From positions 1 through 5,973 of the forward strand of contig JAPLKY010000052.1 in the NCBI GenBank assembly GCA_026387805.1: 5,973 nt of DNA. Reading direction: 5' to 3'. Positions within the stretch are counted from its first letter, which is position 1. Each line of letters starts with the position of its first letter. The notes beneath the pieces were generated by a model. It was not told the DNA's origin, ran no database searches, and saw only the letters and a list, made by a program, of their open reading frames with translations. Position numbers and translations under genes: made by a program. The DNA is from Candidatus Krumholzibacteriia bacterium. Lineage in GTDB: Bacteria > Krumholzibacteriota > Krumholzibacteriia > Krumholzibacteriales > Krumholzibacteriaceae. Of the stretch, positions 1-5,588 are shown in pieces.

Positions 1-1
1 C

Positions 2-208
2 CGACTGATACCGGCCACGATGCTGACGGGCGAAGAAGAGACATTGCGAATGCTCGCTCCGATCGCCTCGGCGCTCGGATTCGAAGCGGAGCTCTCCGAC
101 GATCTGCCCTGCTTGACGGAAGCGATCGAGAGCATGTTCGAGCATTTCAGCCGACCGGATACGCCGGGTGCGGGCGGGGGTGCGAGACGGCACGGTCGCA
201 GAGCCTGA
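2..208 (+). CDS. 3' end of an unrecognised protein (cut by left edge)
   Basis: The frame is open from the first bases of the window to a TGA at 206-208, giving about 68 codons. There is an internal ATG at position 20, but nothing shows that it is the real start; no good ribosome-binding site precedes it, so this is most simply the C-terminus of a gene starting outside the window. The readable part is an acidic, probably helical stretch (from ATMLTGEEETLRML through to SMFEHFSR), followed by a glycine- and arginine-rich tail that looks like low-complexity sequence or read-through. I do not recognise the family. It converges on the rhuM-like gene, whose stop lies only five bases further on, and no terminator is visible between them. 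Confidence 0.45.
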   Translation, partial: RLIPATMLTGEEETLRMLAPIASALGFEAELSDDLPCLTEAIESMFEHFSRPDTPGAGGGARRHGRRA

Positions 209-213
209 ATGTA

Positions 214-1233
214 TCACCGCTTGGCCTTCTTTGGTTTCGGGAGTTTCCTTACTGCGTTCTCAAAATCCTTTTCCACCTGTGACACTTCCACAAGCTGTCG
301 CCGCCGGTATTTCTCATACTCAAGCTCCGCCTTGCGAATCGCGTCCTCATGCGACACCGACCCGGGATGCGTGAGGATCTCCCGGTCGCTCAGGCGCAGG
401 TATTCGTCCAGCTTCACGACCCAGTCTTTCATGTACATCGGCTTGCGGCTCAATGCCTGCAGCTCGGCATACTCGAGGTAAGCCGTGACGATGCGATTGA
501 GGACATCGAGCTCCGCCGGCATCAGGTAGCTCTTGGCCACAACCGCTTCATCCCGGGTTGGTTTCGGACCGACCCAATTCGTCATGCCCATGTTCTGCTT
601 CGAGGCATCGGCGCGGCGGTGGATGATCTCGGCAGCGGTCTGCCCGTGCGCCGCCCAGTGCATCTTGTTCTGCACCGTGGCAAAGAAGAGCTCCGACACC
701 TCAGAGCGCGGATCGTAGTCGGTGCTCGTCGCATAGATGTCCAGCACCTTGCGCCAGAATATTTTTTCCGAAGACCGGATATCGCGGATGCGCGCCAGCA
801 GCTCGTCGAAGTAACCGCCGCCGCCGACCTGCTTCAGCCGTTGGTCATCGAGCGCAAAGCCCTTGATGATATAGTCGCGAAGCCTTTGGGTCGCCCAGAT
901 GCGGAACTGCGTGCCCTGGTGAGATTTGACACGGTAGCCCACAGAGATTATGACGTCGAGGTTATAGCATTCGATCTCTCGAGTAACCGTTCGAACACCC
1001 TCCGTTTGAACTGTTGCAAATTTTGCAACAGTTGCCTCCAACCTGAGCTCTCCCTCTTCGAAGATATTCTTGATGTGCTTTGAAACAACGGACTTGTCAC
1101 GCTGAAAGAGCTCAGCAAGCTGGCCAAGCGACAACCATGCCGTTTCGCCCGAGAAGCGCACTTGCAGGCGGCTCTTGCCGTCATCGGTCTGATAGAAAAT
1201 GACCTCGGAATCGCTTTGATGTTCGCCCTTCAT
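214..1233 (-). CDS. rhuM: RhuM-family protein
   Basis: This 339-residue protein resembles the virulence RhuM family, named after a gene of Salmonella pathogenicity island 3 and common in accessory and defence islands; its biochemical role is not established. Visible family marks are an N-terminal helix-turn-helix-like segment (about residues 34-60, WLSLGQLAELFQRDKSVVSK), the block TVAKFATVQTEGVR (68-81), and the signature YNLDVIISVGYRVKS (90-104) followed by GTQFRIWATQRLRDYIIKGF (107-126). The C-terminal part is charged and helical (about 293-325) and ends in a basic lysine-rich tail. The ATG is well supported by a purine-rich Shine-Dalgarno (GGAGGAGG, about 1240-1247). It follows the MazF-like gene by only 17 bases, so it is probably the third gene of that operon. 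A DNA-binding or regulatory role is inferred from the N-terminus only. Confidence 0.88.
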   Translation of the reverse strand: MKGEHQSDSEVIFYQTDDGKSRLQVRFSGETAWLSLGQLAELFQRDKSVVSKHIKNIFEEGELRLEATVAKFATVQTEGVRTVTREIECYNLDVIISVGYRVKSHQGTQFRIWATQRLRDYIIKGFALDDQRLKQVGGGGYFDELLARIRDIRSSEKIFWRKVLDIYATSTDYDPRSEVSELFFATVQNKMHWAAHGQTAAEIIHRRADASKQNMGMTNWVGPKPTRDEAVVAKSYLMPAELDVLNRIVTAYLEYAELQALSRKPMYMKDWVVKLDEYLRLSDREILTHPGSVSHEDAIRKAELEYEKYRRRQLVEVSQVEKDFENAVRKLPKPKKAKR

Positions 1234-1251
1234 GCTTCCTCCTCCACCGCA

Positions 1252-1590
1252 TCAAATCGAAAGAGTTACCTTCAGCCCTTCATCCATTTCAAGCAGATGC
1301 TTGTGTGAAAGCTGCCCCACTTTCTCAACCAGACACCTTTTGTCGAGGGTAAGCAACTGGGAAACGTTGATCACCGCGTCCTTGGGCAATTTGCTGTCGC
1401 GCCGTTTCAGGTAAATATTGCCCGGCGCCTCGGCCAAATGCAGATTCGACGATATCGCGGCCACGACGATCGTCGATATTTCGCTTCTGTTGAACGCATC
1501 GGATTGGACGATGACCACCGGCCGACGATATCCTGGTTCCGAACCCCGAGGGACCGGCAAGCTCGCCCACCAGATCTCGCCGCGGAGCAC
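1252..1590 (-). CDS. MazF/PemK-like endoribonuclease toxin
   Basis: MazF-family toxins cut single-stranded RNA at short sequences and stop translation until neutralised by an antitoxin. This 112-residue protein has the normal family length. It opens with RGEIWW (residues 3-8), then has the beta-strand block PGYRRPVVIVQSDAFN (19-34) and AISSN (46-50), where the family carries its active-site Ser/Thr. R23 or a neighbour is the likely catalytic arginine. I chose the GTG at 1590 over the one at 1596 because GGGAGGAG (1596-1603) sits five bases before it but touches the upstream codon, and because MLRGEIWW matches the usual MazF N-terminus. The GTG shares its G with the TAG stop of the preceding small ORF, a coupling typical of antitoxin-toxin pairs. 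The sequence specificity of cutting cannot be read from the sequence. Confidence 0.88.
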   Translation of the reverse strand: MLRGEIWWASLPVPRGSEPGYRRPVVIVQSDAFNRSEISTIVVAAISSNLHLAEAPGNIYLKRRDSKLPKDAVINVSQLLTLDKRCLVEKVGQLSHKHLLEMDEGLKVTLSI

Positions 1591-1778
1591 TACCACTCCT
1601 CCCGGGCGATCGATGCTCCCTGAAGATGCTCCAGGACGGGAGCAAGTCCCACCCTGTACTCCTGCTTCTCATACATATACCAAAGTGTCAATAGCGTCTT
1701 CCGATGAAGTGCATAGCGCCCGACCTCGCGCGCAGTCGGTGCTAAATTACTATTGACATACATTCCGTCATTTATCAT
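1590..1778 (-). CDS. Small ORF in the antitoxin position before MazF
   Basis: This 62-codon ORF lies directly before the MazF-like toxin, and its TAG stop overlaps the toxin start by one base, as expected for the cognate antitoxin. The protein does not show the AbrB-type (MazE), ribbon-helix-helix or Phd/YefM patterns I would look for. It is basic and aromatic in the middle (RYALHRKTLLTLWYMYEKQ) and ends in REEW. An acidic C-terminus closing with Trp is seen in several MazE-type antitoxins, where the tail lies in the toxin groove. The start is uncertain: ATG at 1778 lies in the centre of a palindrome and ATG at 1763 gives 57 residues; neither has a Shine-Dalgarno. The antitoxin role is inferred from position and tail only. 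It could also be a truncated gene. Confidence 0.6.
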   Translation of the reverse strand: MINDGMYVNSNLAPTAREVGRYALHRKTLLTLWYMYEKQEYRVGLAPVLEHLQGASIAREEW

Positions 1779-1781
1779 GAT
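1753..1781 (+). promoter_or_regulatory. Promoter for the ATPase gene
   Basis: A perfect -35 TTGACA (1753-1758) is followed after 17 bases by CATGAT (1776-1781), which matches the -10 consensus at four of six positions. Transcription would start at about 1788, two to five bases before the ATG codons at 1790 and 1793, so the mRNA would be nearly leaderless. This fits the lack of any Shine-Dalgarno in front of the gene. The -10 lies inside the palindrome at 1766-1789, so a protein bound there would block it. Confidence 0.5.
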
Positions 1782-1789
1782 ATGTGACG
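1766..1789. promoter_or_regulatory. 24-bp palindrome, probable operator of the divergent genes
   Basis: The arms are CGTCA (1766-1770) and TGACG (1785-1789), around a perfect 10-bp palindrome TATCATGATA (1773-1782). Ten of twelve base pairs match and one of the two others is a T-G pair. It covers the -10 of the plus promoter, a possible minus -10 (GATAAA, 1771-1776, with TCGCCA 17 bases upstream), the GTG at 1784 and the minus-strand ATG at 1778. It is well placed for autoregulation by the MazF-side antitoxin candidate, or by RhuM. Confidence 0.6.
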
Positions 1790-2956
1790 ATGATGGCGAT
1801 AGAGAAATACGACGAACCGCCCATTGCCGTCCCGAGGGATCTGGACCTCCTCTCGCTTGTCGGGAAGAAATCCTATTTCCTCTTCGGTCCGCGCCAAACG
1901 GGCAAGAGCTTCCTCATCCACCAACGGCTGCAGGGGTCCCGCGTCTACAATCTGCTCGATACGGCCACGTTTCTGACTCTCAGCCAGAATCCCGGAAGAA
2001 TCTCCGAGGAAATCGGCCCGCGCGAGAAGCTCGTCGTCATCGATGAAATCCAGCGTGTGCCGACGCTGCTCAACGAGGTGCATCTTTTGATCGAGGAGCG
2101 GGGGATCCGCTTTCTCCTCACCGGCTCGAGCCCCCGCAAGCTCCGCCGGGGCGGCGTGAATCTTCTCGGGGGGCGAGCCCGGACAGCATACCTCCATCCT
2201 CTGACCTCGAAGGAGCTCGGGGAACGCTTCGACCTGAGAATGGCGCTCCATCGGGGACTGCTTCCCTCCATCTATTTCTCGGACGATCCGGATGCGGATC
2301 TCGCTGCCTACGCGGGAACCTACCTTCAGGAAGAGATCGCCGCAGAGGGCGCGGCGCGAAACATCCCCGCATTCAGCCGCTTCCTCAAGGTAGCCGCCCT
2401 GTGCAGCGGAACGATGATCAATATCACCAACATCGCAAGCGACGCGCAGGTACCCCGCACCACGGTCCACGAGTACTTCGAGATACTCCGGGACACCCTG
2501 CTCCTGCATGAGCTTCCCGCTTGGCGAAAATCGGCGAAGCGCAAGCCGATCCTCACTTCCAAGTACTATCTTTTCGACGTGGGCGTTGCCTCGCACCTCC
2601 AGGGCCGAAAGGTCACGCCGCGTACGAGCGAATTCGGAGAGGCGTTCGAAGCGTTCATCATGCATGAGCTCATCTCCTGGCGCGATTACCGGTCGGGGGA
2701 TGCCCTCTCCTACTGGCGCTCCACATCGGGCTACGAGGTTGATTTCGTCCTTGGGGATCATACGGCTGTCGAGGTCAAGGCCAAGGAGAATATCTCGCCG
2801 GACGACCTCAGATCCCTGAAAGCCATCGCCGAGGAGAAAAGACTGAAGCGCTGCATCTGCGTGAGCCTCGAAAAGCGATCCCGCCGCGTGGACGGAATCG
2901 TCATACTCCCGTATCGCGAGTTTCTGGAAAATTTATGGGACGGACAGTACAACTAG
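1784..2956 (+). CDS. AAA-type ATPase with C-terminal DUF4143 domain
   Basis: Predicted ATP-binding protein of the widespread AAA/DUF4143 group, about 390 residues, which is the normal size. Walker A is GPRQTGKS (residues 35-42), Walker B is LVVIDEIQ (83-90), and a sensor-like LLTGSS lies at 111-116. A winged-helix-like stretch (about 204-235, with NITNIASDAQVPRTTVHEYF) comes next. The C-terminal DUF4143 part has YYLFDVGVASHL (261-272) and ends with EVDFVLGDHTAVEVKAKE (318-335), which resembles the D...ExK active site of restriction-like nuclease folds (D320, E330, K332). The cellular role of this group is unknown; it is common in mobile and defence regions. GTG 1784 and ATG 1790 or 1793 are all possible starts; 1790/1793 agree better with the promoter. 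It is divergent from the MazF operon and shares its operator. Confidence 0.9.
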   Translation: MTMMAIEKYDEPPIAVPRDLDLLSLVGKKSYFLFGPRQTGKSFLIHQRLQGSRVYNLLDTATFLTLSQNPGRISEEIGPREKLVVIDEIQRVPTLLNEVHLLIEERGIRFLLTGSSPRKLRRGGVNLLGGRARTAYLHPLTSKELGERFDLRMALHRGLLPSIYFSDDPDADLAAYAGTYLQEEIAAEGAARNIPAFSRFLKVAALCSGTMINITNIASDAQVPRTTVHEYFEILRDTLLLHELPAWRKSAKRKPILTSKYYLFDVGVASHLQGRKVTPRTSEFGEAFEAFIMHELISWRDYRSGDALSYWRSTSGYEVDFVLGDHTAVEVKAKENISPDDLRSLKAIAEEKRLKRCICVSLEKRSRRVDGIVILPYREFLENLWDGQYN

Positions 2957-3055
2957 CGCCCGGCAGCGGTCTCTTCCGCCGCGGCGGTCCAGAACTCACC
3001 CGCGCCTCCGCACCATGGCATTTGAATGCAAGAATTAGGATCGTGGCATATGGCT

Positions 3056-3115
3056 TTTCTGGGACAGCTTGTCCCAGAAATTCCCGGCTGGAACGCCGGT
3101 ACTCCGAGTAGGAGT
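3056..3115. repeat. Three tandem hairpins in the spacer before higA
   Basis: Three inverted repeats follow each other: TTTCTGGGACA/TGTCCCAGAAA (3056-3066 and 3070-3080, 11 bp perfect, 3-base loop), CCGGC/GCCGG (3084-3088 and 3095-3099) and ACTCC/GGAGT (3101-3105 and 3111-3115). There is no T-run after any of them on either strand, so they do not look like an intrinsic terminator. A dispersed intergenic palindromic element (REP-like) is the likeliest explanation; an mRNA structure in the higA leader is another. The rest of the 2957-3136 spacer shows no gene. Confidence 0.65.
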
Positions 3116-3136
3116 GTTGTTCGAAAGGAAGAAACC

Positions 3137-3442
3137 ATGGTGAGAGTACCAACGCATCGTGAGCCCACGCATCCGGGGGAGATGTTGCTTGAAGAATTCC
3201 TCATCCCGATGGCGGTGACGCAACGGGATCTCGCCGATGCGATTCGCGTCCCCTACCAGCGAGTCAACGAACTGGTGAACAAGCGCCGGGGAATTACTCC
3301 AAGCACCGCGCTGCGGCTCGCCAAGTATTTCGGCACATCTCCTGATTTCTGGATGAATATTCAGCTACGGTGGGATCTCTATCGGGCGCGCGAAACCGAG
3401 CAGAAAGAGCTCAAGCTCATCAAGCAGATCAAGGTTGCGTGA
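3137..3442 (+). CDS. higA: HigA-family antitoxin, orphan
   Basis: A 101-residue helix-turn-helix protein of the HigA (XRE) addiction-module family. HPGEMLLEEFLIP (residues 12-24) is the usual family opening, the helix-turn-helix is VTQRDLADAIRVPYQRVNEL (27-46), and TALRLAKYFGTSPDFWMNIQ (57-76) follows. HigA normally binds the HigB mRNA interferase and represses its own operon. The ATG at 3137 is chosen because AAGGAAG (3125-3131) lies just upstream and the family opening starts there; the in-frame ATG at 3026 would translate the hairpin spacer. higB usually lies just upstream, but the 180 bases there hold no HigB-like frame, and nothing similar follows either. It is therefore an orphan in this window, possibly a decayed module or an antitoxin acting on a toxin elsewhere. 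Confidence 0.9.
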   Translation: MVRVPTHREPTHPGEMLLEEFLIPMAVTQRDLADAIRVPYQRVNELVNKRRGITPSTALRLAKYFGTSPDFWMNIQLRWDLYRARETEQKELKLIKQIKVA

Positions 3443-3558
3443 GTGAAAGGGAACCCTTCGCCCCTGTTTTTCAATTTGGCCAATTCTCGCTCGATTAAGA
3501 TCTTTGGGCTGAGAGGAAGTCTGTAATATATAAGTAGTTAGGCGGGAGAGGGGAACCG

Positions 3559-4041
3559 GTGTCGTCAGATCCTAAAGAAGTCCAAGACCTGTGCGATCGC
3601 ATAGCAGGCTGCCTGTTGCAAGCTGTTAAGCTCAACGCCATTGCTTTTCGTTCAGCAGGAGTCAAGTATGCGAATGAAAAAGACTTCACTTCCGGCGGCG
3701 GCGCGAGTTACTACGGGGGCAGATGGAATCCCCCCGGAGTCGCGGCCATCTACGCCTCCCTTGATCCCGCAACTGCGGTCAAGGAGAGCTACCAAGAATT
3801 CATCAAGTATGGGTTTAAACCCGGCAACATACAACCTCGCGTTTTCGCGGGCCTCAAACTCAACGTGAACCGCGTGTTGGATTTGACAGACGCCAAGATC
3901 CGAAAAAAACTTGGTTTTAGCCGCGATAGACTCACAGGAGAGGACTGGCAGGCCATCCAGCTTTTTCCGAGAAATCTTGCATCGCCAAGTACAGTAGAGG
4001 TGCTGGAAAAGGACAAGCTACCGCCCCACCCAACAAAATAA
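3559..4041 (+). CDS. RES-domain toxin with an internal deletion
   Basis: RES-domain toxins (MbcT, ParT, Res) attack cell metabolism through NAD+ or by ADP-ribosylation and are held by an Xre/MbcA antitoxin. The first two thirds match well: the FRSAG arginine (F30, R31), YYGGRWNPPGVAAIYAS (51-67) and ATAVKESYQEF (71-81), including the family's Tyr and Glu. From EDWQAIQ (128-134) the sequence jumps straight to LFPRNLASPSTVEVLEKDKL (135-154), which is the family's last strand and end. About 30-40 residues that usually lie between, with the conserved PSA-type serine block, are absent, at about nt 3960/3961. The frame stays open, so the product is 160 residues but probably inactive. The start is GTG after a purine-rich GGGAGAGGGG (3544-3553). 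The antitoxin gene follows. Confidence 0.82.
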   Translation: MSSDPKEVQDLCDRIAGCLLQAVKLNAIAFRSAGVKYANEKDFTSGGGASYYGGRWNPPGVAAIYASLDPATAVKESYQEFIKYGFKPGNIQPRVFAGLKLNVNRVLDLTDAKIRKKLGFSRDRLTGEDWQAIQLFPRNLASPSTVEVLEKDKLPPHPTK

Positions 4042-4060
4042 CCAACTTAGTGTGTAATTT

Positions 4061-4104
4061 TGCATGTATTTTTGCTTGCATTTTTTCTTCCCGCTCGTTA
4101 TAAT
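4061..4104 (+). promoter_or_regulatory. Promoter and possible operator for the Xre antitoxin gene
   Basis: A perfect -10 TATAAT (4099-4104) lies 17 bases after TTGCAT (4076-4081), a weak -35. Transcription would start near 4111 and give a short leader with a good AAGGAG Shine-Dalgarno. The preceding bases 4061-4080 form an imperfect inverted repeat, TGCATG with CTTGCA eight bases apart, overlapping the -35, where the antitoxin could bind its own promoter. The stretch is strikingly AT-rich compared with the rest of the window. Confidence 0.5.
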
Positions 4105-4143
4105 TAATCTGAAGCTCGACCCGTCCCGAAAAAGGAGAGCGGA

Positions 4144-4566
4144 ATGCCAACCAACACAGAGAAGAAATCCGCTTCGGCGAAGAAGCCAGCGACTCAAGTC
4201 GTAGAAATCCATGGAATGCACGGAGTACGCGTTGTCTATGTCCAAGGTCAGTCCAAGCTTGAACTGCGGCACATGCTAAACATGCGGAGAGAGACATTTG
4301 GGCGCCTAGTCAACGTTTCTGTGCGGACCATTTCTGCCATCGAGTCAAACAGGAAGATGGTCATCAAACTTCAACGGAACTATACTGAAATCAAGCGATT
4401 GTGTGACGCGCTGAGCGAAGTGGTCCATACCGACTCTCTAGGCGAATGGTTATATGGTCCGAATGGAGCATTTGGCGGATTGAAGCCAATTGAAGTTATC
4501 GAGCGAGGCGAGATCGATCGGCTTTGGGAGATGTTTTATCGGTTAAGATCAGGAATGCCCGGTTAA
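4144..4566 (+). CDS. Xre/MbcA-type antitoxin of the RES toxin
   Basis: A 140-residue protein that fits the Xre/ParS/MbcA antitoxins of RES toxins. After a basic, probably disordered N-terminus (residues 1-17), a helix-turn-helix covers about 38-75 (LELRHMLNMRRETFGRLVNV, then SVRTISAIESNRK). The C-terminal toxin-binding part shows the family pattern: W102, PN 106-107, FGGLKPIEVIERGEIDRLWE (110-129) and a final hydrophobic helix. In relatives this C-terminal domain plugs the toxin's NAD+ pocket. The ATG is supported by AAGGAG (4132-4137). The usual order is antitoxin first; here the gene follows the toxin by 102 bases and has its own promoter. Because the toxin appears damaged, this gene may now be a free regulator or protect against a related toxin elsewhere. 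Confidence 0.85.
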   Translation: MPTNTEKKSASAKKPATQVVEIHGMHGVRVVYVQGQSKLELRHMLNMRRETFGRLVNVSVRTISAIESNRKMVIKLQRNYTEIKRLCDALSEVVHTDSLGEWLYGPNGAFGGLKPIEVIERGEIDRLWEMFYRLRSGMPG

Positions 4567-4576
4567 TTGACCAGCA

Positions 4577-4618
4577 AATCGTTCGGTTAGACCATACAAT
4601 CGTTCGGTGTGGCCATAC
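4577..4618. repeat. 21-bp tandem direct repeat between convergent genes
   Basis: Two copies of a 21-base unit lie head to tail (4577-4597 and 4598-4618), matching at 18 of 21 positions, each running AATCGTTCGGT ... CCATAC. Looser CGGTTA copies occur just upstream at 4540 and 4560, the first inside the end of the Xre gene and the second overlapping its stop. The region sits between the ends of the Xre gene and abiEii. Confidence 0.7.
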
Positions 4619-4631
4619 ATTTCTTGGGGAG

Positions 4632-5588
4632 TTACTTCCTCCCCTCCTCCTCCACCGCGGCGGTCCATTTGTCATCGGAACGACCTCTCGGGCTCCAGGT
4701 CCCTGGAGCAGAACTTGCGCCCAAGGCCGCCCCGAGCACAGGGAGAAGGAATGTTCGAAGGCGCAATAGCACGATCGGAAACTCCGGAACGCTCTGCTCG
4801 AGACGGCCCTTGCGAATGAACGCTTTCCATTGAATGGATTTTGTTTCGTCGCGCTCGAACTCATCGGTGAGCGCCAAAGGCATTTCACGGGGGATTTCGG
4901 TCTTTCGCCTCTTGAATGTCGCCCTGATAGCCCGTGAAAGGACTTCCCCGTCAAACGCGAAATCGCGGGACAGCACATACAAGTCGTAGAAGTCCTTCAT
5001 CCTGCTGTTTGCGATTCCCAGCATCACCATGGCCTGCAGCTTCTCGGCGACGACAGTCTCTCGCGGATAGGCGCGAATGCGCGGCTTTGGGAAACTCAGG
5101 ATCGTGGGATAATCGATCTTCTTGGCCCTCGGCGTCACCACATCCCCGAAACCGATGTCCACTTGAACCGGCATTCGGGCCTTGCCGAGAAATGCCGTGA
5201 GCGTGACGCGCTGCCCCTTGTATTGCTGGGCTTCCCGGATCGGCACAACCTTAACGGAGTCCGGATCGAACCTCAATCCATCGGACTCCACATCGAGACG
5301 GCACACAGCGCGGAATATCCTTTCCGCTCGCTCGGCGGAATCATCGCCGCGCCCCAAAAGGTCGATATCGACCGTTGGTCGGTACGGCTGACCCGTCCAC
5401 GCCATGAACAGCATCGCGCCCTTGAGAATAAAGTCATCGGCAAAATCCGAAACAGAAATGCGGTAGAGCAAACGCTCGGTCGCGTAACGCGACCAAACCA
5501 GGGTAGCGTCGTCGCCCGTATCCCTGATAATGTTCAGGAGACGTCGTCGGACCGAGGCGGCGATGTCCGGGGTCTTCTCTCTGCTCAC
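4632..5588 (-). CDS. abiEii: AbiEii nucleotidyltransferase toxin
   Basis: Toxin of the type IV AbiE abortive-infection system, a nucleotidyltransferase of the DNA polymerase beta fold; related MenT enzymes modify tRNA acceptor ends. The 318-residue protein shows LKGAMLF (55-61) followed by R-PTVDIDLLG (70-79) with D74 and D76, the third acidic strand VQVDIGFGD (141-149), ETVVAEKLQAMV (177-188) and the family signature MKDFYDLYVLSRDF (197-210). The start is GTG at 5588, whose GTGA overlaps the abiEi stop by four bases; the longer frame upstream to 5744 only overlaps abiEi. The tail after GTWSPRG (about 297-303) runs some 15 residues beyond where relatives usually end. It pairs with AbiEi upstream and converges on the Xre gene. 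Confidence 0.93.
   Translation of the reverse strand: MSREKTPDIAASVRRRLLNIIRDTGDDATLVWSRYATERLLYRISVSDFADDFILKGAMLFMAWTGQPYRPTVDIDLLGRGDDSAERAERIFRAVCRLDVESDGLRFDPDSVKVVPIREAQQYKGQRVTLTAFLGKARMPVQVDIGFGDVVTPRAKKIDYPTILSFPKPRIRAYPRETVVAEKLQAMVMLGIANSRMKDFYDLYVLSRDFAFDGEVLSRAIRATFKRRKTEIPREMPLALTDEFERDETKSIQWKAFIRKGRLEQSVPEFPIVLLRLRTFLLPVLGAALGASSAPGTWSPRGRSDDKWTAAVEEEGRK

Noticed and set aside
349..1083. Plus-strand ORF of 244 codons opposite rhuM
   Set aside because: It is antisense to a clear RhuM-family protein and shows no family features of its own.
1464..1475. 12-bp palindrome CGACGATCGTCG inside the mazF-like gene
   Set aside because: Short, self-complementary runs of this kind are expected in GC-rich coding sequence, and it is not near a start.
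1775..2761. Long minus-strand ORF of 328 codons opposite the ATPase gene
   Set aside because: It lies wholly antisense to a gene with clear Walker motifs, has no recognisable domain and is explained by GC-rich codon use.
3026..3136. N-terminal extension of HigA from ATG 3026
   Set aside because: It translates the hairpin spacer, lacks a good ribosome-binding site, and the family opening begins after ATG 3137, which has AAGGAAG before it.
3447..3475. Possible terminator after higA (AAGG-GAAC-CCTT, then a T-run)
   Set aside because: The stem has only four pairs and the T-run starts several bases later, so it is too weak to call.
4626..4644. Hairpin GGGGAG/CTCCCC as a terminator between the Xre gene and abiEii
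   Set aside because: No T-run follows on either strand; the pairing may come from the purine-rich end of abiEii.
4632..4675. Remnant of a HicB-like start (KWTAAVEEEG) fused to the end of AbiEii
   Set aside because: The likeness covers only about ten residues and no further HicB sequence follows; chance is as likely.
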